64,000 bases of DNA from Costus lasius (taxonomy: Eukaryota > Streptophyta > Magnoliopsida > Zingiberales > Costaceae): positions 19,775,501 to 19,839,500 of the forward strand of contig CM050454.1 in NCBI GenBank assembly GCA_027563935.2, in the 5' to 3' direction. Below are positions 42,511 to 53,390 of this stretch, in pieces. The notes below the pieces were generated by a model. The model worked only from the letters and a program-made list of their open reading frames with translations, was not told the DNA's origin and searched no databases. Position 1 is the stretch's first letter; every line of letters starts with the position of its first letter. The translations under genes were made by a program, and so were the position numbers.

Positions 42511-42691
42511 ATGGAGATCCCATGACGCATTCAATCCAAAATCAAATGGAGATCCCAAGAAATATTCAATCCCAAAACCAAATGGAGACCCCATGAAATG
42601 TTCAATCCCAAAATCAAATGGAGATCCCATGATGCATTCAATCCAAAATGGAGCATCATGGAGATCCCAAGAAATACTCAATCCAAAACCA
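42511..42691 (+). repeat. Tandem repeat of about 36 bp inside the solo LTR
   Basis: Units beginning ATGGAGATCCCA start near 42511, 42546, 42582, 42618 and 42658, with the word TTCAATCCAAAA between. Confidence 0.8.
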
Positions 42692-42780
42692 TGTCAGCCA
42701 TCAAGATAAATTGAAGATAGCTTGCGCAAATATCCATGTCCAACTCAGCGCAAGGACCGACCACAATAGCCTATCAGAAT

Positions 42781-42880
42781 AGACCAAAACGAGAAGGCGC
42801 CAGCAAGTGAAGAATACCAAGGGTTGTTTCAGACCAAAACAAGGAGGCGCCAGCAAGTGAAGAATATCAAGGGTTGTTTC
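42781..42880 (+). repeat. Direct 50-bp duplication inside the solo LTR
   Basis: AGACCAAAAC to GGGTTGTTTC occurs twice in a row (42781-42830 and 42831-42880) with a few differences. Confidence 0.92.
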
Positions 42881-43345
42881 TATGTTGGGAGGAAAGGTTT
42901 TAAGCGAGCGTTGTTCACTCTTGCACTTAGTTTTGAAAATTATGAATTTGGTAAACCTTGTGTTAGCGTGTGGAAGAGTCGAGCTTGCTCCTCTTTGGGT
43001 TGAGCTTGCTCCCCTGTGTCTCTCGGTTCTTCAATCTTCCCTGCCTGCATCTTACCGACTAGCATCCTCCACTACTTTCAGCGCTACTGTTCCATTGCTG
43101 AGTTCAACTGCCTTCTTCGAATCATCTCTTGGGCCGGATTCGGCATCATTGAAGAACACTCAAATTAGCATCCGGAACACTCTTCATCTCAGTCATCATC
43201 TGAAGGGTTAAGAAGGGGTCAGCCCCTTCCCCTAGGGGTTCCTAGGTGCATTCTTTCCATCTTTTACTAATACTTGCGCTTATAATTTTCGATTAGAGCC
43301 ACATACCTAAGGTGATTCTTGGGCCAGGATTTCCATCCTTCATCA

Positions 43346-44460
43346 CTTTGTGCTAGGACTCCCTCGCACTAGTGCCCACTACGACTCCATCTTTGTGGTG
43401 GTTCATAGATTCACTAGGATGACCCATTTTATCCCATGTACTAAGACCACCGATGCTTCCCACGTAGCAAGACTATTCTTTAAAAATGTGGTGCATCTAC
43501 ATGGGCTGCCCCGTACTATAGTATCCGATAGGGATGTCAAGTTTGTGGGACATTTTTGGATCACTCTATGGAAACTTATGGGGACCAAGCTCAATTTCTC
43601 TACAGCCTACCACCCACAATCTGATGGCCAAACCGAGGTGGTAAACCAATCACTAGGTAACATCTTAAGGTGTCTAGTTGGGGAACACCCTGCGAATTGG
43701 GACAAGCTTCTCCCCATGGCTGAATTTGCTTTCAATAGTGCGGTAAACCACACCACATGTACCAGTCCCTTCCAATTGAAGTATGGTTTCCAACCCCGAA
43801 AACCAATTGATTTAGCACCTCTGCCATTACCATTGAAGCACAACTAGTCAGCCCTATCTTTTGCTCAACACATTGTAAAAATCCATAACGAAGTGAGGGA
43901 CAACATTGCAAAAAATACTCTTAGATATGAATTGGCTGCTAACCCTCAACGTCGTTCATCAAGCTTGCAGGAAGGTGACCTAGTGATAATGCGCAACCGG
44001 AAAGAAAGGCAGCATGGTGCCAACACCAAGTTGCAACCGAGAGCCATGGGCCCTTTCCGGATACTAAAAAAGGTAAATGACAATGCTTATATACTTGACT
44101 TGCCGCAGGCCCTTGGAATACATCACACCATCAATGTGGAGGACTTAATACTCTACAAGGCACCACTCAACATTGAAGTGCTGGAACCATCAAAGAAGGC
44201 CGGTCAAATAGTGGATGTGAGGCAACAAGTCAACAAACAAGGAATACAAAATTTCTACCTAGTCAAATGGGATGATCACACTGAAGATTGGCTACCGGAG
44301 GAAGAAGTGCATCAGCATCTACCCAAAGAACTTGGAGGCTTCTTATCTAACTCTCCGGAGGAGAGTTCTCCCAAGCCCGAGAAAGCTGATGTAGGGAGGA
44401 CACCACCAAGGAGATCAACAAGGCTCAAGAAGACCCCAATTCGCTATGGGATGAATACAT
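43346..44460 (+). pseudogene. Chromovirus integrase core and chromodomain, running into the 3' LTR
   Basis: Continues the integrase after the solo LTR: YDSIFVVVHRFTRMTHFIPC, second Asp in IVSDRDVKFVGHFW, Glu in SDGQTEVVNQSLGN. A stop and frame break lie near 43847-43892. The C-terminal part then reads LVIMRNRKERQHGANTKL, IDV-type linker and the chromodomain-like NFYLVKWDDHTEDWLPEEEV, which in this group binds chromatin marks and steers insertion. The frame continues past 44387 into the 3' LTR and ends RSTRLKKTPIRYGMNT at 44462. Confidence 0.87.
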
Positions 44461-45541
44461 GACTTGGATATGTTGAACTTGTTTTAGAATTGTCATTTTG
44501 CGGATTGTCACAAACTCTATTTAACTTCATTTTATTTCCAGCATTTAATGTTTTGTTGTAGCTAGGATTAGCCTAGGTTTATTTTGAAGCCTTTATTTTA
44601 TTTTAGTGGTTGTAATAGGTTGTTCTAGCCTAGGTTTTATGCACACATGTACTGCACATGCAAGCACCTAGCTCCCCCCCTAACATCAAGGTGACCGTGG
44701 CATGATCAAGACCAGTAGTAATCAATGAAGATCAGATACCAACCAGCAGTGAAGACCCAATCAACATCGGCTGAGGAAAATCAAAATACACCCTAGTTCA
44801 ACCATGTCTAGGGTGGGTCATCAATCAGTCCAAATGGATGTCGTATCAGAATCAAAGTCAACTCCAATTCAATTCCAAGACAAGCTCAAGTCTATACCAG
44901 CCAACCACTTTGTCAAATGGACAAATGCAGCCAACGGTAACAAAAGCTCCTTCAGCATGCACAATGAAGACATCGTAGCAATACATCAAACAGCTAGTCA
45001 TCGCCAATAGACGCTCACACAAGGAATGCCAAGGGTCACCAAGAAATGTAATCGTTGGGAGGGATAGGTTTTAAGATTGATTTGTATCACTTTTGCACAC
45101 TTAATCAAAAATCTTTGAGAAAACTAAAACTTTGTGTTGTTCTTGAGTTGAGCTTGCTCCTCGTCGGATTGAGCTTGCTCTCCACCCCAGTGCCCATTCC
45201 AATCCATTGATCCTATACGCCATCTGCAATCTCTCCATTCCTTCAATACCGGGTACTGTTCCTTACCGCGTACTGTTCCATTGCCGGTAATAATCTTCGC
45301 AAGCAATCTTCTCTCAGGCTGTTGTGGAGTTGCGCTGAACATCACACCACCATCTTGAGGACGGATTGCCAAGGTTGTGAAGATCCTTGGTCAAGAAGGA
45401 AGCAAGGAACCCGACCCCTTCCCTTGAAGGGGTCCAAGGTGCTCTTTCCCTATTCAGTACTATCTTATTTTATTGCCTTATCGGATACTTGAGCTACATA
45501 CCTAAGGTGATTCTTGGGTTTAGAAAATCGGTTCTACATCA
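44387..45541 (+). repeat. 3' LTR of chromovirus
   Basis: 1155 bp, matching 36915-38068 with scattered substitutions, so the insertion is clearly older than copia-1. Confidence 0.93.
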
Positions 45542-45546
45542 GTATG

Positions 45547-46259
45547 TCTACTGATATTTCTGGTAAATCAGCAAATATCTCAGGTGATGCCTCCTCCTAA
45601 TCTGGTAATATGGGTGTACTAGCCTCAGGGGCAGGCAGGTCTCCCTGGGCTGAGGCGGATGATGCAATCTCAGGCGTGTGGACTGTATCGTGCGGAGTGT
45701 CCACCTCCATGCCCTGAGTAACAGTGGGAGCAGCACACTCTAGTATATCTGTGGAAGGCATTGGTGTAGTAAGACCCTCCACGTCCATAGGAGTAACATC
45801 AGTCTGTATCGCCATTGACTGCTCTATCTCTATCGCTATGGGTACAGACGCTGGGGGTGCCACTGAAGTCTCTGCAGACTCCACCACTGGCGATAACGGC
45901 CTGGTGGCTCTACCTCCTCGTGTAGTCATGCCTCTCATGGTACGCTTCCTAGCGTACTGTCTAGCGATCCTCTGATCGCGGCTCTCTGGTCTGTCGGCAG
46001 GCCTCTCTGAAATAATCTCCAACTCTGGAGAACTAACAGGCTGTGGCATATGTGATGTGCTGGGTACTGAGGATGCACTCGGAGCCTCTAATGCCTGTGC
46101 ATGGGTCTCAGGCTCTGAGTCAGGATAAACTATCCTCTCAAAAGTGTCTGGTAACACTCTGGACACCATCCTATACATGTAACATGGTTCCGGCCCAGGA
46201 TATCTGCACATCATCACTGCCCCATAGGGCCTAGACCTCACAGATCTCTTCGGTGCCAT
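45547..46259 (-). pseudogene. Right B unit proline-rich ORF, N-terminal part
   Basis: ATG at 46259 starts MAPKRSVRSRPYGAVMMCR and parallels the left-unit protein through TPILPD, where a TAG (45597-45599) replaces the Gln codon of the left unit. The chromovirus insertion at 45542-45546 then splits it from 36578-36909. Confidence 0.82.
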
Positions 46260-47048
46260 AGTATCAAGCAGATCAATCCAAAATATGTAAACCTAACTCA
46301 AAAATTGTGGTACTACAGTAACCGTGGTATTTGGCTGTGAAGGTTGTGAATGAAATCATCCCAGAATTCGAACAAAATAACTCCAGATCGGTGCAAAAGG
46401 TATGTGATCCAAGTTCTACTGATGAATCACAAGTCAGAGTAAAGAAAACTCATGAAACTGTGCACAAATCAGGCTTGAATCGGCTGGAAGATGAGTTTTG
46501 GCTACTCGGCGGATGAGCATCTGTTCTTCATGAAATCCGATGGAAATCCGATGAAAGGTCGTTGGAAAGCACTCTCTGGAAGTGGAGGAACACTGGTGGA
46601 AAGTTTTCATCGCAGCTCATAGGAAGAATCGTTGAAAATCGGCGAATTATGAGCGTAAACGTACACCCTAAACCGCCCATGAGGTTTAAAACGTAAGAAC
46701 TTACGGCCCGTAAACATGTCACGGCTTGGGCCGTAAACTCGCCTTAGCGTACAGCATCCCGTTAACTTAGTCATCTTTGCGTTCACGGCTACGCGATAAT
46801 TACGGCTCGACCCGTAAATGTCGTGTTTTACCTTAGCTTTTCATCAGAAAAATCTGCAAAAATCTCCGAAAAATTCCTGCACATAAAACATCGAATTCAA
46901 AAGAATTTTCGTATGTAATAGTTCATCAAATGATATGGAGAAAGCTTAAAACAAAAATAAAAATTGAGAATACGCTCCTAGGGTTTATAAAGAAAAATTC
47001 AAAACTAAAATAGAAAGGTATGCTGAAATTAATGAAAATTCAGAGCTG
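46260..47048 (-). promoter_or_regulatory. Intergenic region of right B unit with LTR-like palindromes
   Basis: Counterpart of 28996-29783. At 46697-46832 it keeps TTACGGCCCGT, CACGGCTTGGGCCGTAAA, GCGTA and ATTACGGCTCGACCCGTAAA in the same order as the LTR promoter block. Confidence 0.5.
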
Positions 47049-47064
47049 CTGGGTTGCCTCCCAG
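47049..47064 (-). promoter_or_regulatory. Putative RNA hairpin with AGGCAA loop (right B unit)
   Basis: CTGGG-AGGCAA-CCCAG on minus, identical to the left unit. Confidence 0.6.
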
Positions 47065-47159
47065 GAAGCACTTGTTTATGGTCTTTAGCTTGACCAAGAC
47101 AGTGTTCATGACTCTTCTGGTGGGTACAAGGCGCAGTGGATAATTGGCAGTTGCTGCTC

Positions 47160-47837
47160 CTAACACCTTTCTGGTTCATTGTACAGATTTAACTTTACAG
47201 TTCTAGGTAATGTCCATGTCTCAGCTTTCTTTGATTCCCCCTTTTTATGCTTTTCCCAATTTTCTGAGAGACGTCTATCGATTTCAAAATCACTTCCTTT
47301 ATCAAAGTTGTTCTCCTTCACCCTTGGAGATTTATCGGAATCTACAAAATTAATTCGTTTAGCTTCGGATGAAAAATCAAGGATCAACTTACTATCATTC
47401 AAATTCAAATTATGTTTTTCATGCAACATGTCAATAACAGCTCCTGCGCTTGCTAAAAACGGTCTTCCTAGAATGACAGGGAACTTAACATTTTCCTTCA
47501 TATCAACAACCATAAAGTCAGTAACGATAGAAAATTCATCAATTTTAACTGTTACATTCTCCAATATACCAGTTGGTTGCTGATCAAATCCATTAGCAAA
47601 TTGAACATATGTGTTAGTGGGTTTAAGTCTTTCACTATCTATTTTCTCAATCAAGTGTGATGATATCAAGCTAATGCTAGCTCCTATGTCGCACAAAACA
47701 TTTTCAACAGATAACTTACCAATCTTGCATGGAATCGAAATACTCCCAGGGTCTCTTACCTTAGTTATTTCAATGTTCTGACTTACATGGTCCTTCTTTA
47801 CCTCGGTTTTACCAGTCTCATGTCCCTTTTGTTCTGT
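47160..47837 (-). pseudogene. Right B unit aspartic protease
   Basis: Active site residues CDIGASISLISSHL, then FANGFDQQPTGILENVTVKI and KFPVILGRPFLASAG. The Cys before KIGKL is kept, but a TGA lies shortly after PFPQRLF at the upstream end. No RT follows. Close to the left-unit protease with scattered substitutions. Confidence 0.83.
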
Positions 47838-49414
47838 TCAAAACAACCTCTGGGGAAAAGGAATTGGAGGTACATATGCAGGTGGGCCTACATATTTCTC
47901 TTCATCCCTTACTTCCTTGCAATATTCTGCTTCTAGAACAATGCTTATAGACTGATCTACAGACTCCTCAACAGGTTCCTCAGGTATCTCCTTATTTTCA
48001 GCATTCATTATAGTGACTGCATTGACGTGCTCCCTAGGATTCATTTCAGGCTGTCCTGGTAATCTCCCTGGAGGTCTAATGGCAATGTTTGCTTGCTCTG
48101 CAATCTGATTTTTCAACATCTTGTTGTGAGTAGTCAAAGCTTGCACACAAGATGTCAGCTGCTTGATCTGATCAGCGAGATCGTCAGTCCTTTGCTGTTG
48201 TTTCATAACAACTTCCAGCATGGAATCAAAGCTCGACTTTTGGGGCTGCCCATACTGTCTTGGCTAGAAACTTGGTGGTGGCTTATTATTCTGCTATGAA
48301 TATTGAGGAGGAACTTGCCCTTGATTTTGCTTGTAAGACAAGTGGGGGTGGTTCCTCCATCCTGGGTTGTAAGTAGTAGAGTAAGGGTCATTTGCAGGTC
48401 TCTGATTATAATTTCCCACAGCGTTCACTTGCTCTTGATCTGATTCGTCCTGTGAAGAAGTTATGACCCGGCATTCAGATGCATTGTGTCCTGTCACACC
48501 ACATACCTCACAAGAAACCATGTTAACTGAACTAGGTGAAAGAGATAAGGAATCAATCTTCTGAACTAGAGAATCTACCTTAGCTCCAGTGATGTCAAGG
48601 AATCAACGTGAAACTTACCAAATCCCGTGGAAGTAATGCTCCGCTCACTTGACCATTGGTTATGGTTCATGGCCATATCCTCTAGAAGTGCAGTTGCTTC
48701 TTCCACGTTCTTGCTCATGATCGTTCCTCTAGCCGCAGCGTCCACCATCATTTTGGTGTTATAGTCCAAACCATTGTAAAAGATTTGGACTAAAATCCAG
48801 TCTTGAAGTCCATGATGTGGGCACATGCGCTGGAGCTCCTTGAAACGCTCCCAAGCCTCATAAAGCGATTCTCCCTCTTGCTGTGTAAAGCACGTGATCT
48901 TGTTGTGCAACTGAACAGTTTTGCTCGGTGGGAAATATTTATTCAGGAATGCTCTGGACAACTGTTCCCAGGTGGTGAATGATCCTGCTGGCATCGAGTA
49001 CAACCAAGCTCTGGCACGGTCCCTGAGAGAAAACGGGAATAGTCTCAGTCTTATGGCATCAGATGAAACTCCGTTAATTTTAACTGTATCGCAATATTCA
49101 AGAAAAACAGCTAAATGAAGATTCGGATCTGAATTTGGGGAACCCCCAAATTGGTTTTACTGAACCATCGTCATTAGCGCTGGCTTTAACTCGAAATTAT
49201 TCGCCTCTACGTTGGGTCGAACGACGCTTGGATTGAACCCTTGTACATTAGGTGCAGCGAAGTCCCTTAAAGATTGATGATGATTGTCCTCCGCCATCTC
49301 TCTTTTCTCAGAATTCTTTCTAGCCTCAAACTGCAGTCTCCTTCAAAGGCGGAATGTGCGCTCAATTTCTGGGTCTTCTGGAAGCAAAGCACCTGCACGA
49401 GAAACTCTGGGCAT
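47838..49414 (-). pseudogene. Right B unit gag
   Basis: ATG at 49414 gives the same N-terminus as the left unit, with TAA at 49157-49159 at the same codon as in the left unit. The core reads MYSMPAGSFTTWEQLSRAF, YFPPSKTVQLHNKITCF and MCPHHGLQDWILVQIFYNGL. A one-base deletion near 48587 shifts the frame; the zinc knuckle CEVCGVTGHNASEC continues in the new frame. Two TAG codons near 48268 and 48296 stand where the left unit has CAG. Confidence 0.86.
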
Positions 49415-49526
49415 ACAACGTGTAAGGAAACAATAAAAAGAAAAGAATAGTAAAAACTAATGGCAAAAGAAAAGAAAAATGCCTAATCTCCTAACTTATC
49501 AATTAGTCAATATTAACTATCCGTAG

Positions 49527-49544
49527 TCCCCGGCAACGGCGCCA
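49527..49544 (-). promoter_or_regulatory. PBS of right B unit (tRNA-Asp type)
   Basis: Minus strand TGGCGCCGTTGCCGGGGA next to LTR 3. Confidence 0.9.
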
Positions 49545-49550
49545 AAAACT

Positions 49551-51017
49551 TGATACGTATCCGCAAGTGCACGGATTTATCGAAGTAATAAAAGTTATCG
49601 ATCCCACGAGGACTACGAAGCTAAGTACTGACTTCTCGACTTGTTTGAATTCAGGCGGACAAAATCAATGGTTCTTCTAAACTTTATGGACATGCAAACT
49701 CAAAAACAGCTTTTAAAAGGGTTCAGTTTCTAATGAGTCGGGAATTCATAGGTTCGCCACATTGACAATTATGAGTTGTTAAAAGAATAACTAAATCACA
49801 GAAATTATCTAACATGAAAGGAACTCTTCCAATGGTGCATACTACCTCCTCCCGAAGCGTAGTACAGTATTCAACTAGATTAACTAACTACTCCCGTGAT
49901 AGTTAACCCAATTGAACCCCTTAAGCTCTATGAAGCGTTTGTTTAATCCTTCAGACAAATCCAAACTACTCCCGTGATTGGATTCGTAGGTCTAGTTGAA
50001 ATAGATCGGACGTTGTGATTCACCTCCCGGTCCTTCTCACAACGTCTAAAACGTAAAAATACTTGGCCAGGGTAAATTACGAGATAGGTAAATTTTTAAC
50101 TAAATCATGCAGATAAATTCTAATGAAAATAGTAAAAGCATGGATTAACTCATAAAAGTCAAAGGGCTACGCCCAATCATCCTGACAAAGGTTTCTACTC
50201 GCTTATGTTAATATGGAAATACATGGTGTTGTGATGAACTAGTAAAAGCATAAAAGATTGCAAGAAATCACTAAAAAGACTACAGAACCACCTTCTCCTT
50301 GATCCGAGGATGAGGATTGGCTTATCTATCGTCGCCTTCAGGGGAAATCTCGCAGGAAAAATGTTTGAAACCAGGTTTTCGCCCTTGTCGCCGCCGCCGT
50401 TTGCTTTCGTCCGTCGAAGCTCTCTTAAACCGATCAAAATCCCATCTTTTATAGTTAGACCGGTTTAGAACCCATCAAGGAACGGTTCTGAAAATTTTGG
50501 CTCAAAATCCGGTTCAAAATGAGTGAGAATCGAGCGAAAAACTCGTCAGGCAAAAACTTTTACAGCCCGTGATGTGTTTACGGCTTCAGCCGTAATTCTT
50601 TCGGCGTATAATGCTTTTGGTCACAGAAACTTTTACGACCCGTGTTGGATTTATGGCTTCACCCGTTAAAGTTTCGGTGGACTTTTATACTTAGCCAATT
50701 TTCACCTCCCGCTCGTCGTCGTGTTTACGGCCGAATCCACAATTACGGCCAAGGCCATAAATGTGTCGTTCTTCACCGTTTTTGCTCCAAATTTGACGTG
50801 TGGGCTCGTGATCTCCTCGGGAATCGTGCTTTGACCTTAAAACTCTCAAAATCCTTCATTTTTATGCCTTTTTACCTATATTTTCAATAAAACCAAAAAA
50901 AGTGAAGATTCTATGCAAAGTAAGATAAAAACACTAGAAGTAACACAAAATCGTGCAAATTAGTCCAAAATCTGATGTAAAACATAGGCAAAAACACTAT
51001 ATAAATGCAACACATCA
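49551..51017 (-). repeat. LTR 3 of tandem B (5' LTR of right unit)
   Basis: 1467 bp, TGATACG to CACATCA, followed by TSD TGTCC. TATA box at 50446-50453 (minus). Confidence 0.92.
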
Positions 51018-51405
51018 TGTCCTATGACGGTAGACGCTAAATTGGTTAAGCTCCTAGTCGCAAGTTGCATCGCTCGAGAGAGGACGACTTGCGCACCCTT
51101 GAATTACCCTAAGACTAAAAAAGGGATTTTTATATTGTTATTTCATCCATGCATAACACATCAAGGTGGTGGACCCTGGGGGATCTCTTGCATCCTTAAA
51201 CCCTTAGTCGTGCGATTAATTTGCCTTTTTTTTATTTTAGTTACTTTGCTTACCTCTTTGGTCTTAATTTAGCAACCATTTCACACCCCTTATATGACTG
51301 TCTAACTTGCGATAATCTGATTAGTCGGTACTTGGTATTTGGTCCCTGTGGGATCGATACATTTATATTACTTCGATAGTCCGTATACTTGCGTAACGGC
51401 TATCA
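51018..51405 (+). repeat. 3' LTR of element A, right part
   Basis: Resumes TGTCCTATGACGGTAGACG after tandem B and ends GGCTATCA, followed by TSD ATTTC. Matches the end of 4778-6192. Confidence 0.9.
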
Positions 51406-51410
51406 ATTTC

Positions 51411-51474
51411 AAAGTTGTTTGCCTCAATGTTGGGGCGAGCAATGCTGGAGCGAACCCCTTGTAGGTTTGGGTTT
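51411..51474 (-). pseudogene. Element O gag fragment between A and a solo LTR
   Basis: Minus strand encodes LQGVRSSIARPNIEANNFEI, continuing directly into the gag part left of 4773 once A is removed. Ends at TSD GGTTT (51470-51474). Confidence 0.85.
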
Positions 51475-53082
51475 TGATGTAGGACAGGGGGGTCTAAGCA
51501 TTCAAACAACGATTTTCAAAATCTGTTTTTATAATTAAATAGATAGTAAGGAAAACCAATTTAAACTAACAAGCTTTGATAAACTAATTTTTTTTGTTGT
51601 TTTAATAATAGGGGAAAAACCAAAATTATATTAATGAAAGCTGTAAATGCTGGAAGTAAACTTACAGAGCAGCCCTTGAGAATAGAAGGACTGTGCTTCC
51701 CATTCTTCACCGGTCCAACTCTAGTGGAAGGTGTAGAGGTGGAGCTTACAAACAAACACAGAGAGATCTGTACAAGCAACGGATTTTAATACACAAATAA
51801 AGACCAAGGGGGAGGTTAAGCCTCACAAGTTCCCTTACTAATCCTAAGTTATCTAGGGAAAGGAAGGGAAGAGGGAGAGGAGCGCCACTCCTAGATCCAC
51901 ACCAAGCGCAAGCTACAAGTAGATAACTCAAGATTAGTGTAGGAAAGAGTTCTCAAAACATAGCAAAGAGTTTAAGGGGAAAGACTTAGCCGAAATTGTT
52001 GATGCTCCCATATGGCCGAAAGTTGTTGGAATCATCTTCAAGTCTTGCTCCAAGCCGAGGATGAGGAGGATCTTCCTTATGTTTGTGCACTTGAGGAGAG
52101 GAAGAAGCCTTCTAAGAAGTTTCAGTGGAGAAGAGAGAAGGAGAAGGGGGTTCGTCTCTTGAAGAACACTACACTACAAGTATTTTTACCTAGGAAACTA
52201 GTAGACAATCTTATTTCATCAAAAGCTAGAGATTACATACGAGAGGGGCTACATTTATAGGCGAGTGGAAGGTTAGGGCAAGGTGGTCATTTGCCCCTAG
52301 GCACCTATTACAAAAATGGAGAGAACAATTCAGCATTTAATTAAAGATGTGAATGCAATTAAGAGTGTGGATTCTTTCCTTCTTTGGTGAAGCTTCTTTG
52401 GAAGTTCTTTGAAATTCGAATGGGCTCCTTGCTGTTGACGAGATGGCCTCCTTCCTTGCTTGTTGTAGGCGCATGAATGAGGAATTCGAAATTTGAATTC
52501 CTTCCATAAGAACTTGGGTGGCAAAGCGTTGATGGAAACTTTCATTAAAGGCTCCCCTTTGATTCTGGATCTAGGTTGGGGCTGATTTTGATTTCTTTCT
52601 TTGCTTGGCTGATGTGTTGGCGCATATTCATGGTTGGATGGTTGATGTGGCCGATTGGGAGAGGTGTCCAACCAATGAGGAAGCTGAGTTGGCAAGTGAG
52701 TTCATCTTGGGCCTTGAGTTGAACTTGGAGTTGAAGGAGTTGAAGTCTTTTTTCCTTTCTTGAGCTGAACTTGTTGAGTGGAACTTGAGTTGACCTTGGA
52801 ATGGAGCTTGAGTTGACCTTTAGCTTGAATGACCTACCAAAAATATAACCTATGCATGTATGCACTATCCTATCATGATGCAAGAGTACATAAGGTTTCA
52901 TGACGTACAATGCACAACCTACTACAGAAGGACTTGCCATCAATGACTACATGATGCATGGCTTATTGGAAATTTTACCCTAAATGAAATGCAAGAAAAG
53001 GGGACTCTAAGGGAACCCATATCGAAGGGGTTTCCCCCGAGCCTGAGTAGATCTCCTCAGAGCAGGGCTACTGCCTCTATCA
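51475..53082 (-). mobile_element. Solo LTR, chromovirus-like, in gag of O
   Basis: 1608 bp, minus-strand ends TGATAGAGGC and CCTACATCA, TSD GGTTT (51470-51474, 53083-53087). Near its minus-strand start it encodes LRRSTQARGKPLRYGFP and a stop, like the pol tail that runs into the LTR of the chromovirus at 36915-45541. A minus-strand TATA-like TATAAAT is at 52253-52259. No internal genes. Confidence 0.83.
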
Positions 53083-53221
53083 GGTTTGCATAATCTTTCA
53101 AAGTTCCATAATCACCCATCTTGGATTTTAAAATTTCCTTTGCTAACTGTTTTCTGCGCAGGCAAAAAGTTCATTCTGGTTTCGGATCTTCCTCAAATAG
53201 CTTTTTGGAATACTTGGGCAT
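53083..53221 (-). pseudogene. Element O gag N-terminus
   Basis: ATG at 53221 gives MPKYSKKLFEEDPKPE, a TGA where related gags have Arg (CGA to TGA is the simplest change), then TFCLRRKQLAKEI and YGTLKDYAN, after which the solo LTR interrupts. Confidence 0.85.
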
Positions 53222-53366
53222 AAACAATTAACTAGTTAATTTGAAGATGGAAGTCAGACAATAATTTCAAAGAAAGACTATAAATAAGCAGAGTTAAATA
53301 ACAAATAAAAGAAAACAAAAGTCTAGTCTATCAATCCTTAAATCGAGTCAATATTGACGAGATTGG
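53222..53366 (-). other. Leader of element O
   Basis: Short AT-rich stretch between PBS and gag ATG. Confidence 0.6.
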
Positions 53367-53384
53367 TCCCCGACAACGGCACCA
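53367..53384 (-). promoter_or_regulatory. PBS of element O (tRNA-Asp type)
   Basis: Minus strand TGGTGCCGTTGTCGGGGA, matching the tRNA-Asp 3' end except two C-to-T changes. Confidence 0.85.
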
Positions 53385-53390
53385 AAAACT

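Larger units (their letters stand above)
41953..43345 (+). mobile_element. Solo LTR of a related chromovirus inside the integrase gene
   Basis: 1393 bp from TGATGTAGGGACC to CTTCATCA, TSD CTTTG (41948-41952, 43346-43350). Removal restores SMDF followed by VLGLPRT of the integrase. A second LTR start (GATAGCTGATGTAGGG) lies inside at about 42067, preceded by sequence resembling the pol 3' end of the host chromovirus (CTCCGGAGGAGA). Sequence from 42190 on resembles the host element's LTR, so it is a sister subfamily. Confidence 0.88.
36915..45541 (+). mobile_element. Chromovirus (probable CRM clade) inserted in right B unit
   Basis: 8627 bp with LTRs 36915-38068 and 44387-45541, TSD GTATG (36910-36914, 45542-45546), tRNA-Met PBS and Ty3 gene order gag, protease, RT, RNase H, integrase, chromodomain. 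The pol frame runs into the 3' LTR, a feature described for CRM elements, and the LTR starts TGATG and ends ACATCA. Frameshifts and stops in every gene, plus a solo LTR in the integrase, make it inactive. Clade assignment rests on remembered features and needs a tree. Confidence 0.9.
14492..51017 (-). mobile_element. Tandem element B: LTR-internal-LTR-internal-LTR, pol-less Athila relative
   Basis: Three LTRs (14492-15956, 32287-33715, 49551-51017) alternate with two internal regions, all on minus. The middle LTR has a PBS on its left and a PPT-side junction on its right, so it serves both units. The whole array is flanked by one TSD, TGTCC (14487-14491, 51018-51022). Each unit encodes gag-protease, then a proline-rich protein and an ATHILA ORF1-like domain, with no RT, RNase H or integrase. 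Without the nested elements each unit is about 10 kb. The left unit contains copia-1, the right unit the chromovirus. Movement would need enzymes supplied by another element. Confidence 0.9.
4778..51405 (+). mobile_element. Element A: Athila-type LTR retrotransposon inserted in gag of O, carrying nested copia-2 and tandem B
   Basis: A is bounded by TSD ATTTC (4773-4777 and 51406-51410), and the O gag reading is continuous when A is removed. Order on plus: 5' LTR 4778-6192, tRNA-Asp PBS 6199-6216, gag, protease with a long C-terminal extension, non-coding tail to 9996, copia-2, then a 3' LTR lacking its first ~326 bp (13776-14491) that resumes at 51018 after tandem B. No RT, RNase H or integrase of A is visible; a deletion ending at 13775/13776 removed an unknown length of internal sequence, so whether A ever had pol cannot be decided here. 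Confidence 0.9.

Noticed and set aside
42499..42681. Minus-strand frame with a 12-residue repeat
   Set aside because: It is the translation of the 36-bp tandem repeat in a solo LTR, with no sign of being a gene.
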